Shown here piece by piece: positions 16,920 to 24,851 of a DNA stretch of 64,000 nt. Below the pieces are notes generated by a model, which saw nothing but the letters and a program-made list of their open reading frames with translations, was not told the origin of the DNA and ran no database searches. A program made the position numbers and the translations under genes. Numbering within the stretch: position 1 is the first letter of the stretch; every line of letters starts with the position of its first letter. The stretch covers positions 3,652,501 to 3,716,500 of the forward strand of contig NZ_CP063231.1 in the NCBI RefSeq assembly GCF_023612255.1, given 5' to 3'. The DNA is from Luteibacter flocculans (GTDB taxonomy: Bacteria; Pseudomonadota; Gammaproteobacteria; Xanthomonadales; Rhodanobacteraceae).

Positions 16920-19043
16920 ATGCATCGACGCTGGATTGCGCTGGCCATCGCCCTTACTTTCTCTGGCATGACCCAAGCCCACGAAACGACCCCACCCAGC
17001 GCGCCCGCCGCCCAGGCCGGCGCCGATGACGAAAACCTCTGGCTCGATGACATCGACGGCGCGAAGCCTCTCGAATGGGTCAAGGCGCGCAACGCCGAGA
17101 CGACCGCGAAGTACGCGGAAGGTCAGGACTTCAAGACCCTCGAGGGCCGAATCCTCGAAGTGCTGGACTCCGACGCCAAGATCCCGATGGTCTCGAAGAT
17201 CGGCGACCACTACTACAACTTCTGGCGCGACAAGCAGCATCCCAAGGGCCTCTGGCGGCGGACCACGCTGGACGAGTACCGCAAGGACAAGCCCGCCTGG
17301 GAGACCGTGATCGACCTCGATGCGCTGGCCGCCACCGAAAAGGAAAACTGGGTCTGGCACGGCGCGCAGTGCCTCAAGCCAGAGAACCGCCGCTGCCTCG
17401 TCTCGCTCTCGCGCGGCGGTGCCGACGCCGACGTGGTGCGCGAGTTCGATCTCTCGACCAAGGCGTTCGTCAAGGACGGCTTCACCCTGCCCGAGGCAAA
17501 GACCCTCGTCTCCTGGATCGACGACGACCACCTCTTCGTGGCCACCGACTTCGGCCCCGGCTCGATGACCGACTCGAGTTACGCGCGCATCGTGAAAGAG
17601 TGGACGCGGGGCACGCCCCTTTCCTCCGCGAAGACGGTGTACGAAGGCAAGAAGACCGACATGTCGATCTGGGCGTTCCGCGACAAGACGCCCGGTTATG
17701 AGCGCGACTTCGTTTCGCGCGCGCTGGAGTTCTACAGCAGCGAGACCTTCCTTCGCGGCAAGGACGGCAAGCTGACCAAGATCGACGTGCCCAACGACGC
17801 CGAGACCGACGTCGAGCGCGAATGGCTGCTGATCGAGCCCCGCACCGCATGGACGGTGGGAGGCAAGACGTATCCGTCCGGTTCCCTGCTGGCTGCTAAC
17901 TTCGACGACTTCATGGCGGGCAAGCGCGAGATCACGGTGCTGTTCACTCCGGACGCGCATACCTCGATGGCCGGCCATTCGTGGACGCGACACCATCTCA
18001 TCCTCAACCTCATGCACGATGTCGTGAGCGAGGTACGCATCCTCACGCCGGCGGCCAAGGGCGACTGGAAGAGCGAAGTGCTTTCCGGCGCGCCCGCACT
18101 GAGCACCATGCAGGCCGCGGGTGTGGATGCCGACGAGAGCGACGCCTATTTCCTCACCGTGACGGGCTACCTGCAGCCCACCACGCTCTACTACGGCGTG
18201 CTGGGCCAGGGCGACCGTGAGGCCTTGAAGCACAGCCCGGCGTTCTTCGATGCCTCGAAGTACGCGGTAAGCCAGCATTTCGCCACCTCGAAGGACGGCA
18301 CGAAGGTGCCCTATTTCGAGATCGCGCCGAAGGCGATGAAGGCGGACGGCACGAACCCGACACTGGTCTACGGTTACGGCGGTTTCGAAATACCGTTGCA
18401 GCCCATGTACTCGGCCGGCGTCGGCCGCGCCTGGCTGGAGAAGGGTGGCGTCTACGTGGTGGCGAATATCCGCGGCGGCGGCGAATACGGCCCGGCCTGG
18501 CATCAGGCGGCGCTGAAAGCCAACCGTCCTCGCGCCTACGAGGACTTCGCAGCCGTATCGCAGGACCTGATCGACCGCAAGATCACCAGCCCGAAGCACA
18601 TGGGCATGATGGGTGGCAGCAACGGCGGCCTGCTCGCCGGCAACATGCTGACCAAGTACCCGCAGCTCTATGGCGCCGTGGTCAGCCAGGTCGCCCTGCT
18701 CGACATGAAGCGCTACACGCACATGTCCGCCGGTGCGTCCTGGATGGCGGAATACGGCGACCCGGACAAGCCCGAGGAATGGAAATACATCCAGACCTTT
18801 TCGCCGTACCACAACCTCAAGAAGGGCGTGCATTACCCGCCGGTGCTGTTCACCACATCCACCCGTGACGACCGCGTCGGCCCGGTTCATGCGCGGAAGA
18901 TGGCGGCCCGGATGCAGGCCATGGGCCTGGACGCCAGCTTCTACGAGAACATCGAGGGCGGTCACGGCGCGGCGGCGGACAACAAGCAGTCCGCCTTCAT
19001 GAACGCCCTGGCGTATACGTACCTCTGGGAGCATTTGAAGTAA
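16920..19043 (+). CDS. Prolyl oligopeptidase family (S9A) serine peptidase, exported
   Basis: A 707-residue serine peptidase. The N-terminal MHRRWIALAIALTFSGMTQA is a Sec signal peptide, so the enzyme is periplasmic or secreted. Residues to about 440 form the beta-propeller that limits access to oligopeptides. The C-terminal alpha/beta hydrolase has the nucleophile S567 in GGSNGG, an acid residue in TSTRDDRVGP and H682 in EGGHGAAADN. S9A enzymes cut short peptides after proline, but the propeller-lid subgroup varies, so specificity is uncertain. It stands alone between the two pyrophosphatase genes with its own leader and is followed by a long hairpin. Confidence 0.88.
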   Translation: MHRRWIALAIALTFSGMTQAHETTPPSAPAAQAGADDENLWLDDIDGAKPLEWVKARNAETTAKYAEGQDFKTLEGRILEVLDSDAKIPMVSKIGDHYYNFWRDKQHPKGLWRRTTLDEYRKDKPAWETVIDLDALAATEKENWVWHGAQCLKPENRRCLVSLSRGGADADVVREFDLSTKAFVKDGFTLPEAKTLVSWIDDDHLFVATDFGPGSMTDSSYARIVKEWTRGTPLSSAKTVYEGKKTDMSIWAFRDKTPGYERDFVSRALEFYSSETFLRGKDGKLTKIDVPNDAETDVEREWLLIEPRTAWTVGGKTYPSGSLLAANFDDFMAGKREITVLFTPDAHTSMAGHSWTRHHLILNLMHDVVSEVRILTPAAKGDWKSEVLSGAPALSTMQAAGVDADESDAYFLTVTGYLQPTTLYYGVLGQGDREALKHSPAFFDASKYAVSQHFATSKDGTKVPYFEIAPKAMKADGTNPTLVYGYGGFEIPLQPMYSAGVGRAWLEKGGVYVVANIRGGGEYGPAWHQAALKANRPRAYEDFAAVSQDLIDRKITSPKHMGMMGGSNGGLLAGNMLTKYPQLYGAVVSQVALLDMKRYTHMSAGASWMAEYGDPDKPEEWKYIQTFSPYHNLKKGVHYPPVLFTTSTRDDRVGPVHARKMAARMQAMGLDASFYENIEGGHGAAADNKQSAFMNALAYTYLWEHLK

Positions 19044-19094
19044 GGGCGTGAGTCGGCGCGAGCGCCTGTAAGCCTCGGCCCAAGGGCCGCTGAG

Positions 19095-19144
19095 ACCGTC
19101 AGTGAAAGCCGGAACGCCTGGTCGCCCCGGCTTTTACTGACGGT
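19095..19144. terminator. Long 18-bp hairpin between peptidase gene and ppa
   Basis: Arms 19095-19112 and 19127-19144 (ACCGTCAGTGAAAGCCGG) pair over 18 bp with one G-T wobble around a 14-nt loop. It begins about 50 bp after the peptidase stop. There is no T-tract; it may stabilise the 3' end or impede read-through into ppa. Confidence 0.5.
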
Positions 19145-19232
19145 TCACGCTTCACAAGCCGCCCAGGCGGCTGACTTACGGGGGGTCCCCCGTTATCCTT
19201 TGGGGCTGCCAAAACCCTACCAAGGACCCCCC

Positions 19233-19766
19233 ATGGGACTGCACCTCGTTTCCGCCGGTCGCAACGTGCCGGACGAAATCAACGTCATCATCGAAATCCC
19301 GAAGGATGCGGAGCCGGTCAAATACGAAGTGGAGAAGGAAAGCGGCGCGATCTTCGTCGACCGTATTCTCTCCACGCCGATGCGCTATCCGTGCAACTAC
19401 GGCTACGTGCCGGGCACGCTGGGTGGCGATGGCGACCCGCTCGACGCGCTGGTGATCCTGCCGCTGTCGCTCGTCCCGGGTTCGGTCATCCGCTGCCACC
19501 CGGTCGGCATGCTCAAGATGACCGACGAAGCAGGCGCAGACGAGAAGCTCGTCGTGGTCCCGGTCGAGAAGGTCTTCGCCGGCTACGCACACATCCGTGA
19601 CATCGCGCAGGTTTCGGGCCATTGGCTCGAGCGCATCGGCCACTTCTTCGAGCACTACAAGGATCTGGAGAAGGGCAAGTGGGTCAAGGTCGAGGGCTGG
19701 GTCGGCGCCGAAGAGGCGAAGGCCGAGATCACGGCCGGCATGACGCGTTACAAGGCCGACAAGTAA
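19233..19766 (+). CDS. ppa: Soluble inorganic pyrophosphatase, family I
   Basis: A 177-residue cytoplasmic enzyme that hydrolyses PPi to two phosphates and so drives biosynthetic reactions. The signature DGDPLDALVI holds the metal-binding aspartates; RYPCNYGYVPGT and the C-terminal HFFEHYKDLEKGKWVKVEGW are family-typical. ATG 19233 is chosen because AAGGA lies 7 bp upstream and the family begins with a short LHLVSAG run; an ATG 33 bp earlier would add a non-conserved extension. It is about the length of E. coli Ppa. A REP-type hairpin ends the transcript. Confidence 0.96.
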   Translation: MGLHLVSAGRNVPDEINVIIEIPKDAEPVKYEVEKESGAIFVDRILSTPMRYPCNYGYVPGTLGGDGDPLDALVILPLSLVPGSVIRCHPVGMLKMTDEAGADEKLVVVPVEKVFAGYAHIRDIAQVSGHWLERIGHFFEHYKDLEKGKWVKVEGWVGAEEAKAEITAGMTRYKADK

Positions 19767-19775
19767 GAGGACACT

Positions 19776-19849
19776 TGTAGGGGCCGCCATGGCGGCGAGG
19801 AAAATCTTGCCTCGGCGCAAGATCCCTCGCCGCCATGGCGGCTCCCACA
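19776..19849. repeat. REP-like inverted pair between ppa and DUF2333 gene
   Basis: Two copies of the GCCGCCATGGCGGCGAGG palindrome unit (19776-19800 and 19825-19849) face each other around an inner inverted repeat, ATCTTGC/GCAAGAT (19804-19810, 19817-19823). The whole element could fold as one 74-nt hairpin. It sits between convergent genes and probably acts as a bidirectional transcript end. Confidence 0.8.
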
Positions 19850-19853
19850 TGCA

Positions 19854-20873
19854 TCAACCGCGCCCCAGCAGCGCTCGCAGATCGATGATCGCCGCGTTCG
19901 CACGCGAGATGTAGTTCGCCATCACCAGCGAATGATTGGCGAAGAAGCCGAACGGCGAACCGTTCAGCACCACAGGGCTGCCCAGCGACTTCTGCGATTC
20001 TTCCAGCTCCCGGATCACCTGCTGCAGGCTGGCATCGGCGTTCTTGCTGCGCAGAATCGGCGCGAAGTCGTGGCGGATCGCTTTCAACTGCTCCAGCAGC
20101 GTCCAGGTGTAACCCCGCGCCTCGTAGAAGTTGTCGTCGATCTTGTTCCAGGGCGTCTTGACGTACACCGCTTTCGCCGGCCCCGCGTTCCCCGCGACAT
20201 CGGCGTTGGGCGCAGCGTCGACCTTGAGCTGACCGACGCTGGCGGAGAGTCGCTGCGACAATGAACCCAGCCGGGCGGACACCGTTTGCAGGTAGTCGGC
20301 GAGGTTGTCCGCACGCGCATAGAAATGCGCGTTGGCGTCCTCGGCATCGGAAAGCCTGCTGAGGTAGTTCTCGAGATCGTCCACCGCCTTGCCGTACTGC
20401 GACTCCGAGCTGGGCAGCAACCAGCGATCGTTCGGGCTGTTGAGCAGCGGATCGGCCTCACCGAGCGCCTTGTCTTCCGTCGACTGCGTCTGCGAACGAC
20501 TGAAGTCGTTGCGCAACGCGCGTGCGAGATCGCGTGAAGCCGTCAGCGAGCCGAATTCCCAGTTGGGGATGTTGTCCATGAACACCCCCGGCGGCAACCG
20601 GTCGTTGCTGAGATAGCCACCGCGCTTGTCCAGCAGAGTGTCCACCGAGCGGATCAACGTATAGGTCGTGACGGCACCCGTGCTCATCGGGCGCTCGATG
20701 TCCTTCATGTGCGCGGTAGTGACGGCGACCGGATCGAACTGTTCCGGCTCCTTGTCCCACCACCACATCAGGAACAACACAAGAAGCATCAGCAAGGCGA
20801 TCGGCAGCGCGATCGCCAGACCGAGAGGGCTGCGGCGGCGGCGTGCCGGCGTGGAATTGGCGGTCGCATTCAT
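19854..20873 (-). CDS. DUF2333 family membrane protein
   Basis: A 339-residue protein with a basic cytoplasmic start (TPARRRRSP), one transmembrane helix at about 17-38 (ending FLMWWWDKEP) and a large, presumably periplasmic domain. The arrangement and the GAVTTYTLIRSVDTLLDKRGGYLSNDRLPPG region (shown in part: TLIRSVDTLLDKRGGYLSND) match DUF2333, a family of gammaproteobacterial inner-membrane proteins of unknown function. The start has AAGGAAGG 4 bp upstream. It is convergent with ppa and 43 bp downstream of the ferritin-like gene, so those two may be co-transcribed. Confidence 0.75.
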   Translation of the reverse strand: MNATANSTPARRRRSPLGLAIALPIALLMLLVLFLMWWWDKEPEQFDPVAVTTAHMKDIERPMSTGAVTTYTLIRSVDTLLDKRGGYLSNDRLPPGVFMDNIPNWEFGSLTASRDLARALRNDFSRSQTQSTEDKALGEADPLLNSPNDRWLLPSSESQYGKAVDDLENYLSRLSDAEDANAHFYARADNLADYLQTVSARLGSLSQRLSASVGQLKVDAAPNADVAGNAGPAKAVYVKTPWNKIDDNFYEARGYTWTLLEQLKAIRHDFAPILRSKNADASLQQVIRELEESQKSLGSPVVLNGSPFGFFANHSLVMANYISRANAAIIDLRALLGRG

Positions 20874-20916
20874 GGGCCTTCCTTTTCGTCGCGAACGTGA
20901 GCGCCTAGCTTACCCG

Positions 20917-21477
20917 TTAGTGCTCGCCGCGGCCGGATGCGCCGAGGTTCTCCAGCAGCGTGGCCATGTCCTCGGCGTGCTCCTCTTCCTGCGCGAGGAT
21001 GTCTTCCATGATCCGGCGCGTGGTCGGATCGTCATCGCCGATGTACTGCACGATCTCGCGATAGCTGTCGATGGCGATGCGCTCGGCTATCAGATCTTCC
21101 TTGATCATGTCGACCAACGTGGTGCCTTCCACATAATCGGCATGACTGCGCGAAAGCAGACCTTCAGGATTGAAGTTGGGCGTGCCGTCGAGCTGCGTAA
21201 TGCGCTCGGCGATGCGATCCGCATGCGCCTGTTCTTCGTTCGCGTGCTCGAGAAACTCCGCCTTGACGCTCTGCGAATGAATGCCCGGCGCCATGTAGTA
21301 GTGATACTTGTAGCGCAGCACGCAGACGATCTCGGTCGCCAGCGCTTCGTTGAGCAGCTTGATCACGGTTTCGCGGTCGGCACGGTAGCCGGCCGTAACC
21401 GCGCCCTTGTCGATGTGCTCGCGGGCGCGCTTGCGGATGTTCTCGATGTCGCTGATGAAGGGCTTGCTCTGGGACAT
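20917..21477 (-). CDS. Ferritin-like (bacterioferritin/Dps-type) protein
   Basis: A 186-residue four-helix protein. The di-iron pattern is present: a glutamate in NEALATEIV, EEQAH in helix 2, a glutamate in DLIAERIA and EEEHAED in helix 4. It lacks the haem-methionine context of classical Bfr, so it belongs to the broader bacterioferritin-like ferroxidase group that stores iron or protects DNA from peroxide. ATG 21477 has AGGAG 9 bp upstream. The conserved YKYHYYMAPGIHS may contribute to the ferroxidase pocket (inference). The DUF2333 gene lies directly downstream in the same direction. Confidence 0.85.
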   Translation of the reverse strand: MSQSKPFISDIENIRKRAREHIDKGAVTAGYRADRETVIKLLNEALATEIVCVLRYKYHYYMAPGIHSQSVKAEFLEHANEEQAHADRIAERITQLDGTPNFNPEGLLSRSHADYVEGTTLVDMIKEDLIAERIAIDSYREIVQYIGDDDPTTRRIMEDILAQEEEHAEDMATLLENLGASGRGEH

Positions 21478-21600
21478 GCCTGGTCTCCTGCCGGGAGAGT
21501 GGGTGGAATCGGCGGAGACGTTAGGGCGATGCCCGGGAAAGCGGAGTGAAGGCGCTACCGGACGCAACCATGACGTCCGGCATCAGACCACGGTCGCGCG

Positions 21601-22266
21601 TCAGACGTTGACGTGTCGGGGCGAATAGGCGCGCATGAACATGTCGACGGCGGCGAGCGCGTTGGCGTTCACTTCCTCGGCGAACTGTACGGCACAGTCC
21701 TCGCAGCCGAACAGGCGACGGATCAGGAGATCGCCCTTGAGCAGGGCAAGCAACTGCGTGGTGGCGCGGGACACGTCTGGAATGTCCAACTGGCCCCGCG
21801 ACGCCGCGCCTTCCAGCAGGCGTTGCATGAGCTTGTGCATGCGTGCCGGACCCTCCTCCCAGACCAGCCGGCCGAAGCGCGGATTACCACCGGACTGGCA
21901 GTCTGAAAGGATGGCGCGGAACGTACCGACCGACTCGCTGTTGGTTTCCATGGCAGCGTGGCGGCTTGCGATATCGGTCAACGTGGTGCGGATGTCCGAA
22001 CCCGGGGTGAAGTCGAACAGGTCGTCCGGCAAACGCTCCTGCACGTGCGAGCGGATCACCTCGCGAAAGAGGTTGTCCTTGTCGCCAAAGTGGCTGTAAA
22101 CGGTCAGCTTGGACACACCTGCAGACGCAGCGACGGCATCCATGCTGGTGCCGGCGAATCCGCCCTGGGTGAAAAGCGACTTGGCGGCATCGAGGATGGC
22201 CGCGCGCTTTTCCATGTCCTTCGGACGCCCCGGACCCTGGGTCTTCAGTTTCGGGCTGGCGTTCAT
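21601..22266 (-). CDS. TetR/AcrR-family transcriptional regulator
   Basis: A 221-residue repressor-type protein. The N-terminal DNA-binding domain has the TetR helix-turn-helix TSMDAVAASAGVSKLTVYSHFGDKDNLF at about 40-67 (key part VAASAGVSKLTVYSHF). The C-terminal ligand domain resembles the TetR_C_7/AefR group. It is transcribed away from pcm and tolC across a 348-bp region, so control of the tolC transcript is likely, as for AcrR-type regulators of efflux. A TATAAT hexamer lies 34 bp upstream of its ATG. The effector is unknown. Confidence 0.85.
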   Translation of the reverse strand: MNASPKLKTQGPGRPKDMEKRAAILDAAKSLFTQGGFAGTSMDAVAASAGVSKLTVYSHFGDKDNLFREVIRSHVQERLPDDLFDFTPGSDIRTTLTDIASRHAAMETNSESVGTFRAILSDCQSGGNPRFGRLVWEEGPARMHKLMQRLLEGAASRGQLDIPDVSRATTQLLALLKGDLLIRRLFGCEDCAVQFAEEVNANALAAVDMFMRAYSPRHVNV

Positions 22267-22614
22267 GGCTGCACCTTCACAAACAGAAATTATGACTTTA
22301 TTATACGCGGCGGTTCAGTTATTTCCAGCGTTGTCACTATCTTCGGCTGGAAAGCAAGAGTGCGATGCCTCTCTACCTTAGAATGGAAGATGGGGGTGCC
22401 TCTTCGGTTCACCATGACGATCCAAGGCCTCGGCCGCGGGCCGTTCAGGTGCCGTGAGAGGACGGACGACATGACTTCCGTCAGTCCGGTCCGGTGACTT
22501 CCGGCACTTCGTTCGGACAGGCGCCGCACCGCAGCCTTGCACCATTGGGAAATAGCGCGGTAAGCACTTATCCTTTCGAATCTTTTTTGCAGCTTTACGT
22601 ACGGAAACCACACC
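22267..22614. promoter_or_regulatory. 348-bp divergent region between tetR-type gene and pcm-tolC
   Basis: No gene is visible. The left part (22283-22325) is locally AT-rich and carries, on the minus strand, TATAAT (22300-22305), a good -10 for the regulator. The motif ATTATGACTTTATTAT overlaps it and may be an operator, though it is not a clean palindrome. The right part has CGTCAGTCCGG/CCGGTGACTTCCGG-like short repeats, and a pcm promoter should lie near 22560-22600. Confidence 0.4.
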
Positions 22615-23274
22615 ATGGCGATGAATTTCGAGCAGGCCCGGCAGAACATGGTCGAAAACCAGGTTCGCCCCTGGGAAGTCCTCGACGCCGACGTTCTCGA
22701 CACCTTGAAGGCAGTGCGCCGCGAGGATTTCGTGGCGCCGGCACACCGAAACGTGGCTTTCGCCGACCTCACCCTGCCTCTGGGGCACGGCGAGGTGATG
22801 ATGAAGCCGGTGATCGAAGGCCGCGTGCTCCAGGCGCTGCTTCTCAACAAGACCGATGAGGTGCTTGAGATCGGCACGGGTTCGGGCTACCTCACAGCCT
22901 GCATGGCGCGGCTTGCCGGCAAAGTCACCAGCATCGACATGCATGCCGACTTCGTCGAGGCCGCCGGCCAGCGTCTCGCTGCGGCCGGCGTGACCAATGT
23001 CGCGCTGGCGACCGCGGAAGCCGTCAACGGCTATGCCCCGACCGGCGTTTTCGACGCCATCGTGGTCACGGGCGCGGTGCACACGGTGCCGGAGAAGTTC
23101 GTGCGCTGGCTGAAGCCGGGCGGGCGCATGTTCGTAGTACGCGGCGATTCGCCGGCGCAGAAGGCTGTCCTCCTCACCCATGAGGGCGACGGACGCTACC
23201 GCGAGGAATCGCTGTTCGAAACGGACCTTCCCTACCTGGCGCATGCCGCGCCGGTGAAGCGCTTCGTGCTCTGA
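22615..23274 (+). CDS. pcm: Protein-L-isoaspartate O-methyltransferase family protein
   Basis: A 219-residue SAM-dependent methyltransferase of the PIMT fold. It opens with MVENQVRPWEV, followed by EDFVAPAHRNVAF and the SAM loop LEIGTGSGYLTA near residue 84. PIMT enzymes methylate isoaspartyl residues in damaged proteins. This tolC-linked group in Pseudomonas and Xanthomonas is more distant from E. coli Pcm, and the repair activity is not proven for it. It lies 35 bp upstream of tolC in the same direction, so the two form an operon divergent from a TetR regulator. Confidence 0.85.
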   Translation: MAMNFEQARQNMVENQVRPWEVLDADVLDTLKAVRREDFVAPAHRNVAFADLTLPLGHGEVMMKPVIEGRVLQALLLNKTDEVLEIGTGSGYLTACMARLAGKVTSIDMHADFVEAAGQRLAAAGVTNVALATAEAVNGYAPTGVFDAIVVTGAVHTVPEKFVRWLKPGGRMFVVRGDSPAQKAVLLTHEGDGRYREESLFETDLPYLAHAAPVKRFVL

Positions 23275-23309
23275 CCCACCAGATTTTCCCTTACCCACGA
23301 GGCGACACC

Positions 23310-24707
23310 ATGCGCTTGAAGCTGCTCACCGTCGCGCTGGCATTGGCCGCGACGCCTTTCGCAACCCACGCGGAAGACCTGCTCGACGCCTATCGGCAGG
23401 CCCGCGCCAACGATCCGGTGCTATCGCAAGCCGATTCCACTCGCCTGGCGACGGGTGAGAACGTGGTGCAGGCCCGTGCTCTGCTGCTGCCGCAGATCAG
23501 TGCCCAGCTCAGCCTGAACCAGAACGACCCGAATGGTCCTTCGCGCTCGATCGTCACCGACGCAGCGGGTAATCCGGTCGTCGACGGTGCCGGCAACCCG
23601 GTGCTCACCTCGGATGCGGGTCACACGCGCACCCGCCAGCTCGGCGCCACGATCAGCCAGAGCGTGCTCGATCTCAGCCGCTACTCCGACCTCAAGGCGG
23701 CGAAGTCGTCGTCGCAGGCGCAGGACGCCACGTACGAGGCAGCCCTGCAGCAGTTGGCCACGCGCGTCGCCACGGCCTACTTCCAGGTGCTGACGAACGA
23801 CGATGCCCTGACCTTCGCCAAGGCCAACGAGCAGGCGCTCGCCCGCCAGCTCGAGCAGGCGCAGCAGCGCTTCGATGTGGGCCTGTCTGCGATCACCGAC
23901 GTGCAGGATGCCAAGGCGCAGCACGACACCGCCGTGGCTGCCGTCATCACCGCCGAGAACACGCTGGCGGATTCGCGCGAAGCGCTTACTCAGATCACCG
24001 GCAAGCCGGCCGACAACCTGAAGAAGCTGCGCGAGCAGTTGCCGATGGACCCGCCGAGCCCGAACGATCCGAAGGCCTGGGTCGCCGAAGCCGTGAAGAG
24101 CAATCCCACGATCATCGCGTCGCAGTACAACGTCGACTCCGCGGAGCACAGCATCTCGTCTGCACGCGCGGGCCATCTGCCGACGATCGACGCGACGCTG
24201 GGTTACAACAAGTCCACCTCGTGGACGCAGAACGCGGGCACGGCATCGAGTGCCGGCACGCTCGGCAGCAGCAACGGCCGTGGCGCGACCACGGTGGGCC
24301 TGACCTTGAACGTGCCGATCTTCGCCGGTGGCGCTACGCAGTCGCGTGTCCGCCAGTCGATTTACCAGCGTGATGCCGCCCAGGACTCCCTGGAAAGCTC
24401 GCGCCGCCAGGTGGTCCGCGACACGCTGAACTACTATCGCTCCGTCGTCGCCGGCATCAGCAAGGTCGAGGCGACCAAGGCGGCCGTCGAGTCGTCGGAA
24501 AGCGCGCGTGACGCCACGCAGGCCGGCTTCGAAGTCGGCACGCGCACCATCGTGGACGTGCTCATCGCCCAGCAGAACCTGACCCAGGCGCTCAGCGACT
24601 ACTCGCAGGCCCGTCACCAGTTCATCCTCGACAAGCTGCTGCTCAAGCAGACGGCCGGCACGGTGGACGTGAAGGACCTCGAAGCGATCAACGCGCTGCT
24701 TCAGTAA
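23310..24707 (+). CDS. tolC: TolC-family outer-membrane efflux protein
   Basis: A 465-residue outer-membrane factor with signal peptide MRLKLLTVALALAATPFATHA. Two repeats of the OEP domain follow, each with long heptad-rich helices (for example LARQLEQAQQRFDVGLSAIT and QAGFEVGTRTIVDVLIAQQ). The protein forms the trimeric channel used by RND, ABC and type I export systems. No pump is adjacent, so it is probably the general TolC serving several transporters, including perhaps the RND system at 40-44 kb that lacks its own channel. A T-tailed terminator follows. Confidence 0.95.
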   Translation: MRLKLLTVALALAATPFATHAEDLLDAYRQARANDPVLSQADSTRLATGENVVQARALLLPQISAQLSLNQNDPNGPSRSIVTDAAGNPVVDGAGNPVLTSDAGHTRTRQLGATISQSVLDLSRYSDLKAAKSSSQAQDATYEAALQQLATRVATAYFQVLTNDDALTFAKANEQALARQLEQAQQRFDVGLSAITDVQDAKAQHDTAVAAVITAENTLADSREALTQITGKPADNLKKLREQLPMDPPSPNDPKAWVAEAVKSNPTIIASQYNVDSAEHSISSARAGHLPTIDATLGYNKSTSWTQNAGTASSAGTLGSSNGRGATTVGLTLNVPIFAGGATQSRVRQSIYQRDAAQDSLESSRRQVVRDTLNYYRSVVAGISKVEATKAAVESSESARDATQAGFEVGTRTIVDVLIAQQNLTQALSDYSQARHQFILDKLLLKQTAGTVDVKDLEAINALLQ

Positions 24708-24722
24708 CGCTTGATCTATCGC

Positions 24723-24758
24723 AAAAAAAAACGGGCCCTCGTGGCCCGTTTTTTTTGT
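24723..24758. terminator. Bidirectional intrinsic terminator between tolC and waaA
   Basis: ACGGGCC-CTCGT-GGCCCGT is flanked by eight or more A residues on the left and T residues on the right, so it can stop transcription from both convergent genes. Confidence 0.9.
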
Positions 24759-24777
24759 ATCGTCAGGCACCTTCGCC

Positions 24778-24805
24778 TTGTGGGAGCCGCCATGGCGGCG
24801 AGAAG
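24778..24805. repeat. Single GTGGGAGCC-type palindrome
   Basis: TGTGGGAGCCGCCATGGCGG is one copy of the type A repeat, placed in the gap between tolC and waaA just after their shared terminator. Confidence 0.8.
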
Positions 24806-24851
24806 CCAGCGGAGCGATGACGCCAAACCCACATCTTTTGGTGCGAAGACG

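Noticed and set aside
16758..19034. A 758-codon open frame antisense to the prolyl oligopeptidase gene
   Set aside because: It mirrors the real gene, has no recognisable motif and runs into the hppA 3' region.
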